Positions 34,136-43,345 of a stretch of DNA of 64,000 nucleotides are shown here, piece by piece. Position 1 is the first letter of the stretch. Each line of letters begins with the position of its first letter. A program made the position numbers and the translations under genes. The notes below the pieces were generated by a model. The model had not been told where the DNA came from. It did not search any database and saw only the letters and a list, made by a program, of their open reading frames with translations. Origin of the DNA: Streptomyces kurssanovii (GTDB lineage: Bacteria > Actinomycetota > Actinomycetes > Streptomycetales > Streptomycetaceae); contig NZ_BMTN01000004.1 in the NCBI RefSeq assembly GCF_014649695.1, positions 124,001 through 188,000 on the forward strand, given 5' to 3'.

Positions 34136-35797
34136 TCAGCGCACCGGGTCCTCGCCCGTCAGCAGGTCGTCCGCGTCCATGATCCGGTACGCGTAGCCCT
34201 GTTCGGCCAGGAACCGCTGGCGGTGTGCCGCGAAGTCCTGGTCGATCGTGTCCCTCGCCACCACCGAGTAGAAGTGCGCCTTGTGGCCGTCCGCCTTCGG
34301 TCGCAGCACCCGGCCGAGGCGTTGGGCCTCCTCCTGCCGGGAGCCGAACGTTCCCGACACCTGGATCGCGATCGTCGCCTCCGGCAGGTCGATCGAGAAG
34401 TTCGCGACCTTGGACACCACGAGCACGCTGATCTCGCCGTTGCGGAACGCGTCGAAGAGCTTCTCGCGCTGGGTGTTCGGCGTCTCGCCCTTGATGACCG
34501 GCGCGTCCAGGTGCTCACCGAGCTCATCGAGCTGGTCGATGTACTGGCCGATGACGAGGGTCTGCTGACCGGCGTGCTTGCGCACCAGCTGCTCGGTCAC
34601 CCTGCGCTTCGTCGCGGTCGTCGCGCAGAAGCGGTACTTCTCCTCCTGCTCCGCCGTCGCGTAGGCCAGCCGCTCGGAGTCGGTCAGGTTGACCCGGACC
34701 TCCACGCAGTCCGCCGGGGCGATGTAGCCCTGCGCCTCGATCTCCTTCCACGGCGCGTCGAAACGCTTGGGGCCGATGAGGGAGAAGACGTCCGACTCCC
34801 GGCCGTCCTCGCGCACCAGCGTGGCCGTGAGGCCGAGCCGGCGGCGGGCCTGGAGGTCGGCGGTGAACTTGAACACCGGCGCGGGCAGCAGATGCACCTC
34901 GTCGTAGAGGATCAGGCCCCAGTCGCGGGAGTCGAAGAGCTCCAGGTGGGGGTAGATCCCCTTCCGCTTGGTCGTCAGCACCTGGTAGGTGGCGATGGTG
35001 ACCGGGCGGATCTCCTTCCTCGTGCCGCTGTACTCGCCGATCTCGTCCTCGGTCAGCGAGGTGCGCTTCACCAGCTCGTGCTTCCACTGGCGGGCCGAGA
35101 CGGTGTTGGTGACCAGGATCAGGGTGGTGGCCTTCGCCTGGGCCATCGCACCCGCGCCGACGAGGGTCTTGCCCGCGCCGCAGGGGAGGACGACCACGCC
35201 GGAGCCGCCGTGCCAGAAGCCCTCGACGGCCTGCTTCTGGTACGGGCGGAGCGCCCAGCCCGTCTCGTCGAGCTCGATGGCGTGCGCCTCGCCGTCGACG
35301 TAGCCTGCGAGGTCCTCGGCCGGCCAGCCGAGCTTCAGCAGCGTCTGCTTGATCTGGCCGCGCTCCGAGGGGTGCACGGCGACCGTGTCCGGGTCGATGC
35401 GGGCGCCGACCAGGGGCTGGACCTTCTTCGACCGCAGGATCTCCTCGAGCACCGGCCGGTCGGTGGAGGTGAGGACGAGCCCGTGGGTGGGGTGCTTGGA
35501 CAGGGTGAGCCGGCCGTAGCGGGCCATGGTCTCCGCCACGTCGACGAGAAGTGCGTGCGGCACCGGATAGCGGGAGAACTCGACCAGCGCGTCGACGACC
35601 TGCTCGGCGTCGTGGCCCGCGGCCCTGGCGTTCCACAGGCCCAGCGGGGTGACCCGGTAGGTGTGGATGTGCTCCGGCGCGCGCTCCAGTTCGGCGAAGG
35701 GCGCGATGGCGCGACGGCAGGCGTCCGCCTGCTCGTGGTCCACCTCGAGCAGGAGCGTCTTGTCGCTCTGGACGATCAGCGGTCCGTTCAACGCCAC
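34136..35797 (-). CDS. XPB/Ssl2-like DNA helicase
   Basis: A 553-residue superfamily 2 helicase of the bacterial XPB type, a 3'-5' DNA translocase. An N-terminal domain of about 190 residues precedes the two RecA folds. Walker A is PCGAGKTLVG near 205, Walker B is DEVH near 299, and motif III is LGLTATLVREDGRE with the RED triad seen in XPB. Motif VI reads QRLGRVLRP. Bacterial XPB is linked to DNA repair but its role is unclear. The GTG start at 35797 gives ALNGPLIVQSDKTLLLE, the normal N-terminus. A WYL-tailed helicase-associated gene lies nearby. Confidence 0.9.
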   Translation of the reverse strand: MALNGPLIVQSDKTLLLEVDHEQADACRRAIAPFAELERAPEHIHTYRVTPLGLWNARAAGHDAEQVVDALVEFSRYPVPHALLVDVAETMARYGRLTLSKHPTHGLVLTSTDRPVLEEILRSKKVQPLVGARIDPDTVAVHPSERGQIKQTLLKLGWPAEDLAGYVDGEAHAIELDETGWALRPYQKQAVEGFWHGGSGVVVLPCGAGKTLVGAGAMAQAKATTLILVTNTVSARQWKHELVKRTSLTEDEIGEYSGTRKEIRPVTIATYQVLTTKRKGIYPHLELFDSRDWGLILYDEVHLLPAPVFKFTADLQARRRLGLTATLVREDGRESDVFSLIGPKRFDAPWKEIEAQGYIAPADCVEVRVNLTDSERLAYATAEQEEKYRFCATTATKRRVTEQLVRKHAGQQTLVIGQYIDQLDELGEHLDAPVIKGETPNTQREKLFDAFRNGEISVLVVSKVANFSIDLPEATIAIQVSGTFGSRQEEAQRLGRVLRPKADGHKAHFYSVVARDTIDQDFAAHRQRFLAEQGYAYRIMDADDLLTGEDPVR

Positions 35798-35898
35798 ACC
35801 CTTTCGGTCGGGCCGGTCCGTCCGTCCGGGACACGGCCAAACATCCAGTGTCCCGCATCGCGGGCCTGTCCGGGGAGCGCGCGGGTAGCCGGGTTGTC

Positions 35899-36465
35899 AT
35901 GACCACAGATGACCCGCCCCGTGAGTGGGGCAGAACCCTCCTCCGCGCAGGTCTGATCGTCTGCGCCTTCGCCGCCCTGGTCCTGTTCTCCGCCGTCCTG
36001 GCGCGGCTGACGCTCACGCCGTCGCACGCCTCCGAGGGCGTCGCGACGGCGAACATGCGTCCCGGAGCGTCGCTGCGGCAGTACGCGGAGGACTACACGT
36101 TCCTGGCAGCCGCCAAGCAGGCCGGCGGCAATCTGCTGCTCGGCGTGCCCTTCGGCGTGCTGCTGCCGGTGCTGGTGCCCCGGTCGATGCGGTTGCTGCG
36201 GGTGATCGTGCTCACGGTCGTGGTGATGGCCCTGGTGGAGCTGGCGCAGGGCGCGATCGTCGCCGGCCGGGCCTTCGACGTGGACGATGTGATCCTCAAC
36301 ACCACGGGCGCGCTGATCGGTTACGTCCTGCTCGGTCGCAGGCTGGGCCGTGCCTGGCGCCGGCGGCGCGGCGAGGCGGAGCCCGCCGAGCCCGCGACCG
36401 GACGTTCCGGGCTTCTCACCGGGAGGCTCAAAGGGCGTCGTCGGCCAGTTCCGCCACGCCGGTGA
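35899..36465 (+). CDS. VanZ-like membrane protein
   Basis: A 188-residue protein with about four membrane segments. The VanZ-domain pattern is visible in NLLLGVPFGVLLPVLVPR, ALVELAQ and AFDVDDVILNTTGALIGY. VanZ gives slight teicoplanin resistance in enterococci; the general role of the family is unknown. The ATG at 35899 is preferred over an upstream start because no membrane signal precedes it. Its 3' end overlaps the convergent helicase-associated gene by 38 bp. Confidence 0.85.
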   Translation: MTTDDPPREWGRTLLRAGLIVCAFAALVLFSAVLARLTLTPSHASEGVATANMRPGASLRQYAEDYTFLAAAKQAGGNLLLGVPFGVLLPVLVPRSMRLLRVIVLTVVVMALVELAQGAIVAGRAFDVDDVILNTTGALIGYVLLGRRLGRAWRRRRGEAEPAEPATGRSGLLTGRLKGRRRPVPPRR

Positions 36466-38899
36466 TGCGGTGCAGCGGATACGTCCTCACCTCGTCCGCG
36501 GTGTGGTCGAACGCCGTCACGAAGCCGCCCTCCACGCGGACCGGCGCGATCACGCGCTGGCTGGCGGCGCCCTCCGCGTTGACGTAACCGATCCACACCG
36601 CCGAACCGGTGAGCGCGGCGGCCTGGACGGTGGCCAGGGTCTCCGCCGACGAGGTGCGGGGCAGTTCACCGGCCGGCGGCCGGCCCTCCTCGGCAGCCGG
36701 CTTCCGTACGACGCTGGCCGCCATGTCACCGGCCCTGATCGCCTTCACGGCCGCGCCGAGCAGCGTGCTGTCCGGTACGGGCGGCCCTTCCGGTACGGGG
36801 GCGGGCGGGGTGCGTGGCGGGGTACGGCGGGCATGGGCGCGGGTGATCACCACATCGCCCTCTGTGGACTCGGCGGCCGGCGCGTAGCCCATCGCGCGCA
36901 GGCCCTCGAGCAGGGTCCGCGGATCGCTCTGGGCGGCGAGCACGGTCGGCGCCAGGCGGCGCAGCCCGAGGCCCTGGGACCGCTTGTCGGCGAGGATCTC
37001 GCCGAGGACGGCGTCGTCGTCGCAGCGCACGTAGGCGGAGGCGGCGCCGATCCGCAGATGGCCGTGGCGGCGGGCGACGTCGTCGACGAGGTAGCTGAGC
37101 GGCTGCGGCACGGGTGTGCGGGAGTGCGTGGCCAGGAACGTGTGCACGTCGGAGGCGGCCATGCCGGCGTCGAGAGCCCGGCGCACGGAGCCGGGCGTGA
37201 AGCGGTAGACGGTGGCCCCGCCCTTGGACTCGATCTCGGCGAGGACGGCGAGCGTCTCCGCGAGGGGACGGTCGAGGGGCCCCGGGGCGACCGCCGTGAG
37301 GTCGGCCTGGAGCAGGACGTGGTCGAGCGGCTCCGGCAGGAGCGGCGTGAGGGACTTGACGGCTCGGGCGCGCCGGTCGGCGAGCGTGCCGCCGCCACCG
37401 GGCCCTTCCCCGCCGAGCAGGGCGCGGCCGTGCGTGGACAGCGCTCCCCGGCCCGTCACGCCGAGCAGCTCCGCCTCCGAGAGGGTCCATGCCGCGACGC
37501 GTGCCCGCAGGTCCTTCGTGGAGCCCGCCGCTTCGCCGCGCAGCGGCCGCTCCCAGCGCAGCCGGGACAGCAGCGACTCGGGGGCGGGGGCGGTGCCGTG
37601 CAAAAGCTCCGCCGCCAGTTCAAGGACGCGCCGGCGCACCTCCACGGCGGCCGAGCGGTCCAGGTCCGGGCCGAGGACGGAGAGCGTGCGGCCCTTGGCG
37701 TCCTGGCTGCCGACGAGGCCCGGCGTACGCGTCGCCGTCAACCAGGCGACGGCCAGTTCACCCCACCGCTCCGCCGTCGGGAGTTCGAGCCACTCGTCGT
37801 ACGCCGGTGTCGGCGCGTACCGCTCCTCTGCCTCGCCGTCGGAGGCCAGCAGCCCCGCGGCGTAGGCCAGTTCGATCCAGAACGCGGCGAGCTGCTCGCT
37901 GGTGTCCAGCGCCGCGGCCGTCCTCTTGAGGTCGCGCACGGCCAGTCCTCCGGCGCGCAGCACCGCCGGGCCGCCCTCGTGCCAGTCCTTCAGCAGGTCC
38001 TCGACCGTGGTCAGCGCCGTGTACGCCTGCCCGGCCGCCGCGTTGTCCACAGCCTGTGGACCGTATTCCGCGGCCGGCGTGACGGCCGGGGGAACCGGCT
38101 CCGGCACCCGGTGCGCTCGACCCGCCCGCAGATGCAGCGCCACTTCCCGCGGCAGCACCACCGTGCGCGGCGACGCCGGCAGCAGCAGACCGCGGTCCCG
38201 CAGCCAGCGCACGGGCGGCGTGGGATCGGCCGTCACCTCCCCGTACGGAGGCCCCCACACCAGCCGGTCCAGGACCGCCAGGGCGTCGGACGGGGCGGTG
38301 TCCAGCAGCGTCGCCATCCGCGTCCGGTCCGTGAACAGCGCGGTCAGCGACGCCACCGCCGACACCGGGTCGTGCGTCGTCGGCAGGCCTGCCGACGCCA
38401 CGATCTCCTGGAGGCGGCCGGGCGACATCCCGGCCGTCGCCTCCGTCACCGTGGGGCCGAGCCCGGTCGGCGAAGGACGGGTCGGCGACGGCGCGAGCAG
38501 CTCACGGGCCGTGCGCACCAGTCGCAGCTTGTCGTCGTCGCCCCACACCAGGGCCTGCCCGCGCAGGACCCCCAGGGCGCCGGGGAGGGCGGCCTCGACG
38601 TCCGCGTCCCCGTCGTCGCCTCCCATCAGCGCGAGCAGGGTCCCGTACGGTGCCGGGTCCGGCGCCACCGCCAGCGCCTCCGCGGTCTGCAGGGTGAACC
38701 GGTCCAGCCGCTCCAGCGCCCGTACGACCGAAGCGCGGGTACCGGCCCGGGTGGCGAGCTGGGTGACGTCGTTCGGCACCGGGCTCAGCAGGTCGGGGCG
38801 GGCGCGCAACAGCGCGGCCAGCTCCTCGTCGTCGCGGGCGCGCAGCGCCTCCGCGAGCGTGCGCGGGCTGCCGCCGCGTTCTTCGGGCATGGTCCCCAT
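36428..38899 (-). CDS. Helicase-associated protein with C-terminal WYL-like domain
   Basis: A protein of about 823 residues annotated in actinobacteria as helicase C-terminal domain (Helicase_C_3/XPB-Ssl2 N-terminal-like). The N-terminal half is made of winged-helix-like repeats (TLAEALRARDDEELAALLRARPDLL; TRASVVRALERLDRFTLQTAEAL). A conserved C_3 region is near YRFTPGSVRRALDAGM. The end, VWIGYVNAEGAASQRVIAPV and RTYPLHRITGV, is WYL-like, a ligand or nucleic-acid sensor. I see no Walker A, so it is not an active helicase itself. It is near the XPB-like gene and may work with it. ATG 38890 is an alternative start. Confidence 0.75.
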   Translation of the reverse strand: MGTMPEERGGSPRTLAEALRARDDEELAALLRARPDLLSPVPNDVTQLATRAGTRASVVRALERLDRFTLQTAEALAVAPDPAPYGTLLALMGGDDGDADVEAALPGALGVLRGQALVWGDDDKLRLVRTARELLAPSPTRPSPTGLGPTVTEATAGMSPGRLQEIVASAGLPTTHDPVSAVASLTALFTDRTRMATLLDTAPSDALAVLDRLVWGPPYGEVTADPTPPVRWLRDRGLLLPASPRTVVLPREVALHLRAGRAHRVPEPVPPAVTPAAEYGPQAVDNAAAGQAYTALTTVEDLLKDWHEGGPAVLRAGGLAVRDLKRTAAALDTSEQLAAFWIELAYAAGLLASDGEAEERYAPTPAYDEWLELPTAERWGELAVAWLTATRTPGLVGSQDAKGRTLSVLGPDLDRSAAVEVRRRVLELAAELLHGTAPAPESLLSRLRWERPLRGEAAGSTKDLRARVAAWTLSEAELLGVTGRGALSTHGRALLGGEGPGGGGTLADRRARAVKSLTPLLPEPLDHVLLQADLTAVAPGPLDRPLAETLAVLAEIESKGGATVYRFTPGSVRRALDAGMAASDVHTFLATHSRTPVPQPLSYLVDDVARRHGHLRIGAASAYVRCDDDAVLGEILADKRSQGLGLRRLAPTVLAAQSDPRTLLEGLRAMGYAPAAESTEGDVVITRAHARRTPPRTPPAPVPEGPPVPDSTLLGAAVKAIRAGDMAASVVRKPAAEEGRPPAGELPRTSSAETLATVQAAALTGSAVWIGYVNAEGAASQRVIAPVRVEGGFVTAFDHTADEVRTYPLHRITGVAELADDAL

Positions 38900-39039
38900 C
38901 CGCCCCACGTTAGCCCCTGGAGCGCTACCGTCGGGGACGGGACGGCCCGGGAAGGCGGGCCGGCTCTTGGCGTCCGCCGGCCTGCGCACGGGAACACCGG
39001 GGAACGCCGGGCACACCGGGAACGTCAGGGGAACCGTCG

Positions 39040-40095
39040 GTGGGGATCGAGAGCGACCAGCTCGTCTACGACTATCTGAGCCGTGTCGGCGACCTGGCCC
39101 AGCAGGCCCAGCTTCCGTCCGGCGAACGTATGCGGCTCGTGACGACGCTGCGGACCGAGATCGACAAGCAGCGGACGAAGTTCGGCGGGGACAGCCCGGC
39201 GGGCGTACGCCGCATCCTCGGGCGGCTCGGCACGCCGGACGAAGTGGTGGCGTCGGCGACGTCGACTCCCGCGGCCTCGGCCGGTTCCCGGGACGCGGAG
39301 GGGTCGCGGCCGACGCCACGTCAGGCGGGCCCGGTGGCCGGGGACATGGAGCCGGAGGCGTCCGCGCCGCCGCGTCCGCGGGGGCGGCGGCGCGTGCCGC
39401 GGCCGCGTGCGGGGGACGCGCCTACTTCCACTCCTTCGCCTTTGCCGCGTGAGGCGGCGTCACCGCCGCATCTCGCCGGCATGGACGAACTGGGCCCCTC
39501 CGGCTCCGAGCCGGACTGGTGGCGTATCGATCCGGCACCGTTCGGCCCGGGCGACGCCGTGGCCGGGTTCGTCGGTGGTGTCGAGATCCCCGAGATACTG
39601 AGGCCACCTCCGTCGGAGGACGAGAACGAGGACGAGTCCGGGGACGAGCCGGAGGGCGAGGACGCCGGGGCGGGCGGGCAGCGCCGTTCGCTGAGGCGGC
39701 TGCTGCGCCGCCGGGCCGGGGCCGACGCCGCCCCCGCCCCCGCCGCCGGGGCCCGGACCGGCCTCGGCAGCCCGATGCTGCTGCTCGCCGCGGCGCTGCT
39801 CGTCGCCGGCGCGGTCCTCGGCTCGCTCGTCGCGCTCGGCCTCGGCTGGCTCCTCGCGTACGGCTCCCGCCGGCTGTCCCGCACGGAGGTCAAGTTCGCC
39901 GTGCTCGGCCTGCCGGGCGCCGCGGTGGCGGGCGGTGCGCTGTGGCTGTGGGGCCGCATCAACCGCCACTGGGGCGAGGAGATTCCCGAGGACGGGATGC
40001 GGGACGCGCTGACGGGGACGTGGCCGTGGGTGGTGAGGGGGGCGGCGGTGGCGTCGGCGGTGTTCTTGGCGTGGCGGTCGCGGCGCCTGCGATAA
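39040..40095 (+). CDS. Membrane protein with DUF1700-like cytosolic N-terminus
   Basis: A 351-residue protein. Residues 1-70 (DQLVYDYLSRVGDLAQQAQLPSGERMRLVTTLR...) form a helical domain like those of HAAS/DUF1700 proteins that accompany PadR-type regulators. A long acidic and Pro-rich linker follows, then three to four C-terminal membrane helices. The function is unknown, and no PadR gene is next to it. The GTG at 39040 begins directly at the conserved domain. Confidence 0.75.
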   Translation: MGIESDQLVYDYLSRVGDLAQQAQLPSGERMRLVTTLRTEIDKQRTKFGGDSPAGVRRILGRLGTPDEVVASATSTPAASAGSRDAEGSRPTPRQAGPVAGDMEPEASAPPRPRGRRRVPRPRAGDAPTSTPSPLPREAASPPHLAGMDELGPSGSEPDWWRIDPAPFGPGDAVAGFVGGVEIPEILRPPPSEDENEDESGDEPEGEDAGAGGQRRSLRRLLRRRAGADAAPAPAAGARTGLGSPMLLLAAALLVAGAVLGSLVALGLGWLLAYGSRRLSRTEVKFAVLGLPGAAVAGGALWLWGRINRHWGEEIPEDGMRDALTGTWPWVVRGAAVASAVFLAWRSRRLR

Positions 40096-40110
40096 CGCCT
40101 GCGGCGGGCC

Positions 40111-40335
40111 TTCTCCCCTACCCGCCCCTTCCCGAAACCGGGCTCCGCCCGGACCCGGTACCGCGCTTCGCGCGGTGTTTCGGGGGCTCTGCCCCCGGAC
40201 CCCCGCGCCTCAATCGCCGGCGGGGCTGATTTCGCGGAGCGAAATCCAGCCCGCCCGGCGTTTGAGGGCATCGCGCGAAGCGCGGTACGGGGCCCGGGGC
40301 TTGCCCCGGTTCGGGAAGGGGCGGGTAGGGGAAAC
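40111..40335. repeat. Large palindromic intergenic element, copy B
   Basis: The left end CCCCTACCCGCCCCTTCCCG and right end CGGGAAGGGGCGGGTAGGGG are perfect complements, and the arms continue into CGAAACCGGG/CCCCGGTTCG. The core shares GGGGGCTCTGCCCCCGGACC and CGCCGGCGGGGCTGATTTCG with copy A. It occupies most of the gap between two convergent genes (39040-40095 and 40448-41434), so it may act as a bidirectional terminator. The rest of the gap has no gene. Confidence 0.75.
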
Positions 40336-40447
40336 GGCTCCGCGCAGCGGAACCCGCCCCCGCGCAGCGGGCCCATGGCACCGGCGAGCGCTCGGGGGCC
40401 GACGCCACCCGCTCCCGCGGCCACGCCCGCGCAGCGGCACGGCCCCG

Positions 40448-41434
40448 CTACTTCGTCAGGTTCGCCTCGAGCTCGTCCAGGATGCGGGACGCTGCCGTGT
40501 AGCCGATGCCCTGGATCCAGAGTTCGTCGTCGACCGCGAAGACCTTGTCGTTCTCGACCGCCTTCATGCTCTTCCACAGCGCGCTGTCCAGCGTCTGCTT
40601 CTGCTTCGCCTTCTCCGGGTCGCCGTACGTCGAGTGGAAGACGGCCTCCGCGTCCGCGAGGTCGATCTTCTCGGGGCTCACGTCGTAGGAGAAGCCGTCC
40701 TTGGCCTTGTCGGTGATGGCCGGGCGGCCCAGGCCGACGTCGGCGAGGATCGTCGAGATGTAGTTCTTCTTGCCGTAGATGCGGATGTCCGCGCCCTCGA
40801 CGAAGCGGACGACGTTGACCTCGGTCGCCGCCGCCTTCTCCTTGCCGCCGAGCGCCTCGGTGACCTTCCCGGCGTGCGCCTCGTACGCGGCGACGGCCTT
40901 CGCCGCCTCCGCCTTCTTGCCGAGGGCGTCCGCGTGGGTCCGGAAGTTCTCCTTCCAGGGCTCGCCGGTGGTCTCGGTCATCACCGTCGGCGCGATCTTC
41001 TTCAGCTCGGCGTACTTGTCGCCGTGGCGGATCTTGCTGGTGAGGATCAGGTCGGGCTCGAGCGCGGCGATGGCCTCCAGGTTGGGGGTCATCATCTCGC
41101 CGACGTCCGTGATGCCTTCGAGCCTGTCCTTGGGCAGGTAGTTCAGGAAGCCCGACTCGGTGCCGGTGTGGGTGGCGCCGACGGGCTTGACGCCCAGGGT
41201 GATCGCGGAGTCCAGTTCCGCGGTGTCGAGGACGACGACGCGCTTCGGCGCGTCGGGGACCTCGACGTCGCCCATGGCCGTCTTCACCGTGTGCTTGCCG
41301 CCGGCGCCGCCGGAGGCCGCAGAGTCGGAGGAGGAGGCGGCGTCGTCGTTCGCGCCGCAGGCGCCCAGCGTCATCGCGGCGGTGAGGGCGAGGGATCCGG
41401 CGAGGAGACCGCGGCGGCGAAGCGTGCTGCTCAT
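40448..41434 (-). CDS. Iron-siderophore-binding lipoprotein
   Basis: A 328-residue periplasmic-binding-type lipoprotein (FepB/FhuD class). The signal peptide ends in the lipobox LGAC followed by an Asp/Ser linker. PKRVVVLDTAELDSAITLGVKPVGA and LEAIAALEPDLILTSKIRHGDKY are typical of ferric-siderophore receptors. It is the last gene of a permease-permease-ATPase-receptor operon. The siderophore is not identifiable from sequence. Confidence 0.92.
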   Translation of the reverse strand: MSSTLRRRGLLAGSLALTAAMTLGACGANDDAASSSDSAASGGAGGKHTVKTAMGDVEVPDAPKRVVVLDTAELDSAITLGVKPVGATHTGTESGFLNYLPKDRLEGITDVGEMMTPNLEAIAALEPDLILTSKIRHGDKYAELKKIAPTVMTETTGEPWKENFRTHADALGKKAEAAKAVAAYEAHAGKVTEALGGKEKAAATEVNVVRFVEGADIRIYGKKNYISTILADVGLGRPAITDKAKDGFSYDVSPEKIDLADAEAVFHSTYGDPEKAKQKQTLDSALWKSMKAVENDKVFAVDDELWIQGIGYTAASRILDELEANLTK

Positions 41435-41447
41435 GGACGGGAACCTT

Positions 41448-42278
41448 TCAGGCGGACTGTGCGGTGGATGTGGGGGTCTTGGGCCGGCCCGGAGGGGAGT
41501 ACGGGGCTCCCGGCACGACGAGCGGCGACCCGGTCACGGGATCGGGCACCACGACCGACTCCATGCCGAACACCTCGCGGACCAGCTCGGCCGTGACGAT
41601 GTCGGCCGGGGCGCCTTCGGCGACGATCCGGCCGGCCTTCATGGCGACGAGATGGTCGGCGTAGCGGGCGGCCTGGTTGAGGTCGTGGAGCACGGCGACG
41701 ACGGTGCGGCCGCGCTCGTGGTTCAACTGCCGTACGAGGTCGAGCACCTCGACCTGGTGCGCGATGTCGAGGAACGTCGTCGGCTCGTCCAACAGCAGCA
41801 GGTCCGTCTCCTGCGCGAGCGCCATCGCGATCCACACGCGCTGCCGCTGACCGCCCGACAGTTCGTCGACGGGCCGGTCGGCGAGGGCCGTGACGTCCGT
41901 GCGCTCCATGGCGTCCGTCACGGCGCGTTCGTCCTCCTGGGACCACTGCTGCCACCAGTGCTGGTGGGGCTGGCGGCCGCGAGCCACGAGGTCGGCGACG
42001 GTGATGGCCTCCGGTGCGACCGGGGACTGCGGCAGCAGTCCGATCGACCGGGCGATCTTCTTCGTCGGTATCGCGGACAGTTCCGCTCCGTCGAGGAGCA
42101 CCGCGCCGCCTTTCGGCTTCAGCAGCCGGCCCAGCGCCCGCAGGGTGGTCGACTTGCCGCAGGCGTTGGGGCCGACGATGACCGTGACCTGCCCGTCGGG
42201 GACCGCGAGGTCGAGTTCGTGCACGACCGTGCGGTCCTCGTAGGCGAGCGTCAGCTCGCGCGCCGTCAGCCTGCTCAC
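41448..42278 (-). CDS. Siderophore ABC transporter ATP-binding protein
   Basis: A 276-residue FepC-like ATPase driving the siderophore importer. Walker A is [10 protein letters not shown], the signature is ELSGGQRQR and Walker B is [12 protein letters not shown]. The GTG start overlaps the stop of the second permease by four bases (GTGA). An extended C-terminus after [15 protein letters not shown] is typical of this group. Confidence 0.94.
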   Translation of the reverse strand: MSRLTARELTLAYEDRTVVHELDLAVPDGQVTVIVGPNACGKSTTLRALGRLLKPKGGAVLLDGAELSAIPTKKIARSIGLLPQSPVAPEAITVADLVARGRQPHQHWWQQWSQEDERAVTDAMERTDVTALADRPVDELSGGQRQRVWIAMALAQETDLLLLDEPTTFLDIAHQVEVLDLVRQLNHERGRTVVAVLHDLNQAARYADHLVAMKAGRIVAEGAPADIVTAELVREVFGMESVVVPDPVTGSPLVVPGAPYSPPGRPKTPTSTAQSA

Positions 42279-43345
42279 GACTTACCTCCAGCGGTGCGGC
42301 TGCGAACGATCAGCCAGATCAGGTAGGGGGCGCCGATCGCGGCCGTCAGCACACCCACCGGGAGCTCCGTGGGTGAGAACATCCGGCGGGCCGCGAGGTC
42401 GGCGAGGACGACGATCACGGCGCCGAGCAGCGCGGAACACAGCAGCGGGATCTGCGCGGTTCGGGTCATGCGGCGGGCGATCTGCGGTGCGAGCAGCGCC
42501 ACGAAGTCGACGGGCCCGGCGGCGCCGGTCGCGATCGACGCCAGCACGACCCCGAGGAGCACGAGCCCGAGCCGTACCCGGCCGAGCCGTACGCCGAGGG
42601 CGGTCGCGGTGTCGTCGTCCATGGAGACCGTGCGCTGGGCGCGGGCGGCCCACAGCACGGCGGGCAGCAGGACGAGCAGCGTCCAGCCGAGCGGCGCGGC
42701 CTCCTCCCAGCCGCGGCCGTTCAGCGACCCGGTCATCCAGATCTGTGCCTGTTGGGCGACGAGGTAGTCGCCCTTGGTCATGAACAGCGTCGTGACCGAG
42801 CGGAGCGCGATGGCGAAGCCGATGCCGATGAGCACGAACCGGGTGGCGTGCAGCCCGCCGCGCCAGGCGAACACGTACACCAGCGCGGCGGCGACGATGC
42901 CGCCGGTGACGGACAGGTACGGCAGCACCGAGTACGAGGTGACGCCGAACGTCATCGCGCCCACGGTGAGCGCGCTCGCGCCCTGGCTGATGCCGATGAT
43001 GTCGGGGCTGGCGAGCGGGTTGCGGGCGACGGTCTGGATCAGTGCGCCCGCGACGCCGAAGGCGGCGCCGACGAGGAGTCCGAGGACCATACGGGGCAGC
43101 CGCAGTGTCCCGACGACGAGTTCGTCCGGGGAGGGCTGCCCGAGGACCACCTTGAGCACCTCGGCGGGGGCGACGAAGCTCTCGCCGACGCTCAGGTAGG
43201 CCACGCAGCCCGCAGCGAGCACGGCGGTGAGGCCGAGGGCGACGGCGGCGGCGCGGCGGTGGAGCAGGAAGCTGCCGCGGGTGGTGCGGACGAGGGTGTA
43301 GCCGGCGGGCCGGATCCGGCGGCCGGTGACGGTCTCCGCGCTCAT
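42275..43345 (-). CDS. FecCD-family siderophore permease (second)
   Basis: A 356-residue permease of the BtuC/FecCD family with about ten helices. [36 protein letters not shown] holds the coupling-type loop of the family, and [13 protein letters not shown] lies near the ATPase contact. The ATG at 43345 overlaps the first permease stop (ATGA), so the two are coupled and form a heterodimer. Confidence 0.93.
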   Translation of the reverse strand: MSAETVTGRRIRPAGYTLVRTTRGSFLLHRRAAAVALGLTAVLAAGCVAYLSVGESFVAPAEVLKVVLGQPSPDELVVGTLRLPRMVLGLLVGAAFGVAGALIQTVARNPLASPDIIGISQGASALTVGAMTFGVTSYSVLPYLSVTGGIVAAALVYVFAWRGGLHATRFVLIGIGFAIALRSVTTLFMTKGDYLVAQQAQIWMTGSLNGRGWEEAAPLGWTLLVLLPAVLWAARAQRTVSMDDDTATALGVRLGRVRLGLVLLGVVLASIATGAAGPVDFVALLAPQIARRMTRTAQIPLLCSALLGAVIVVLADLAARRMFSPTELPVGVLTAAIGAPYLIWLIVRSRTAGGKS

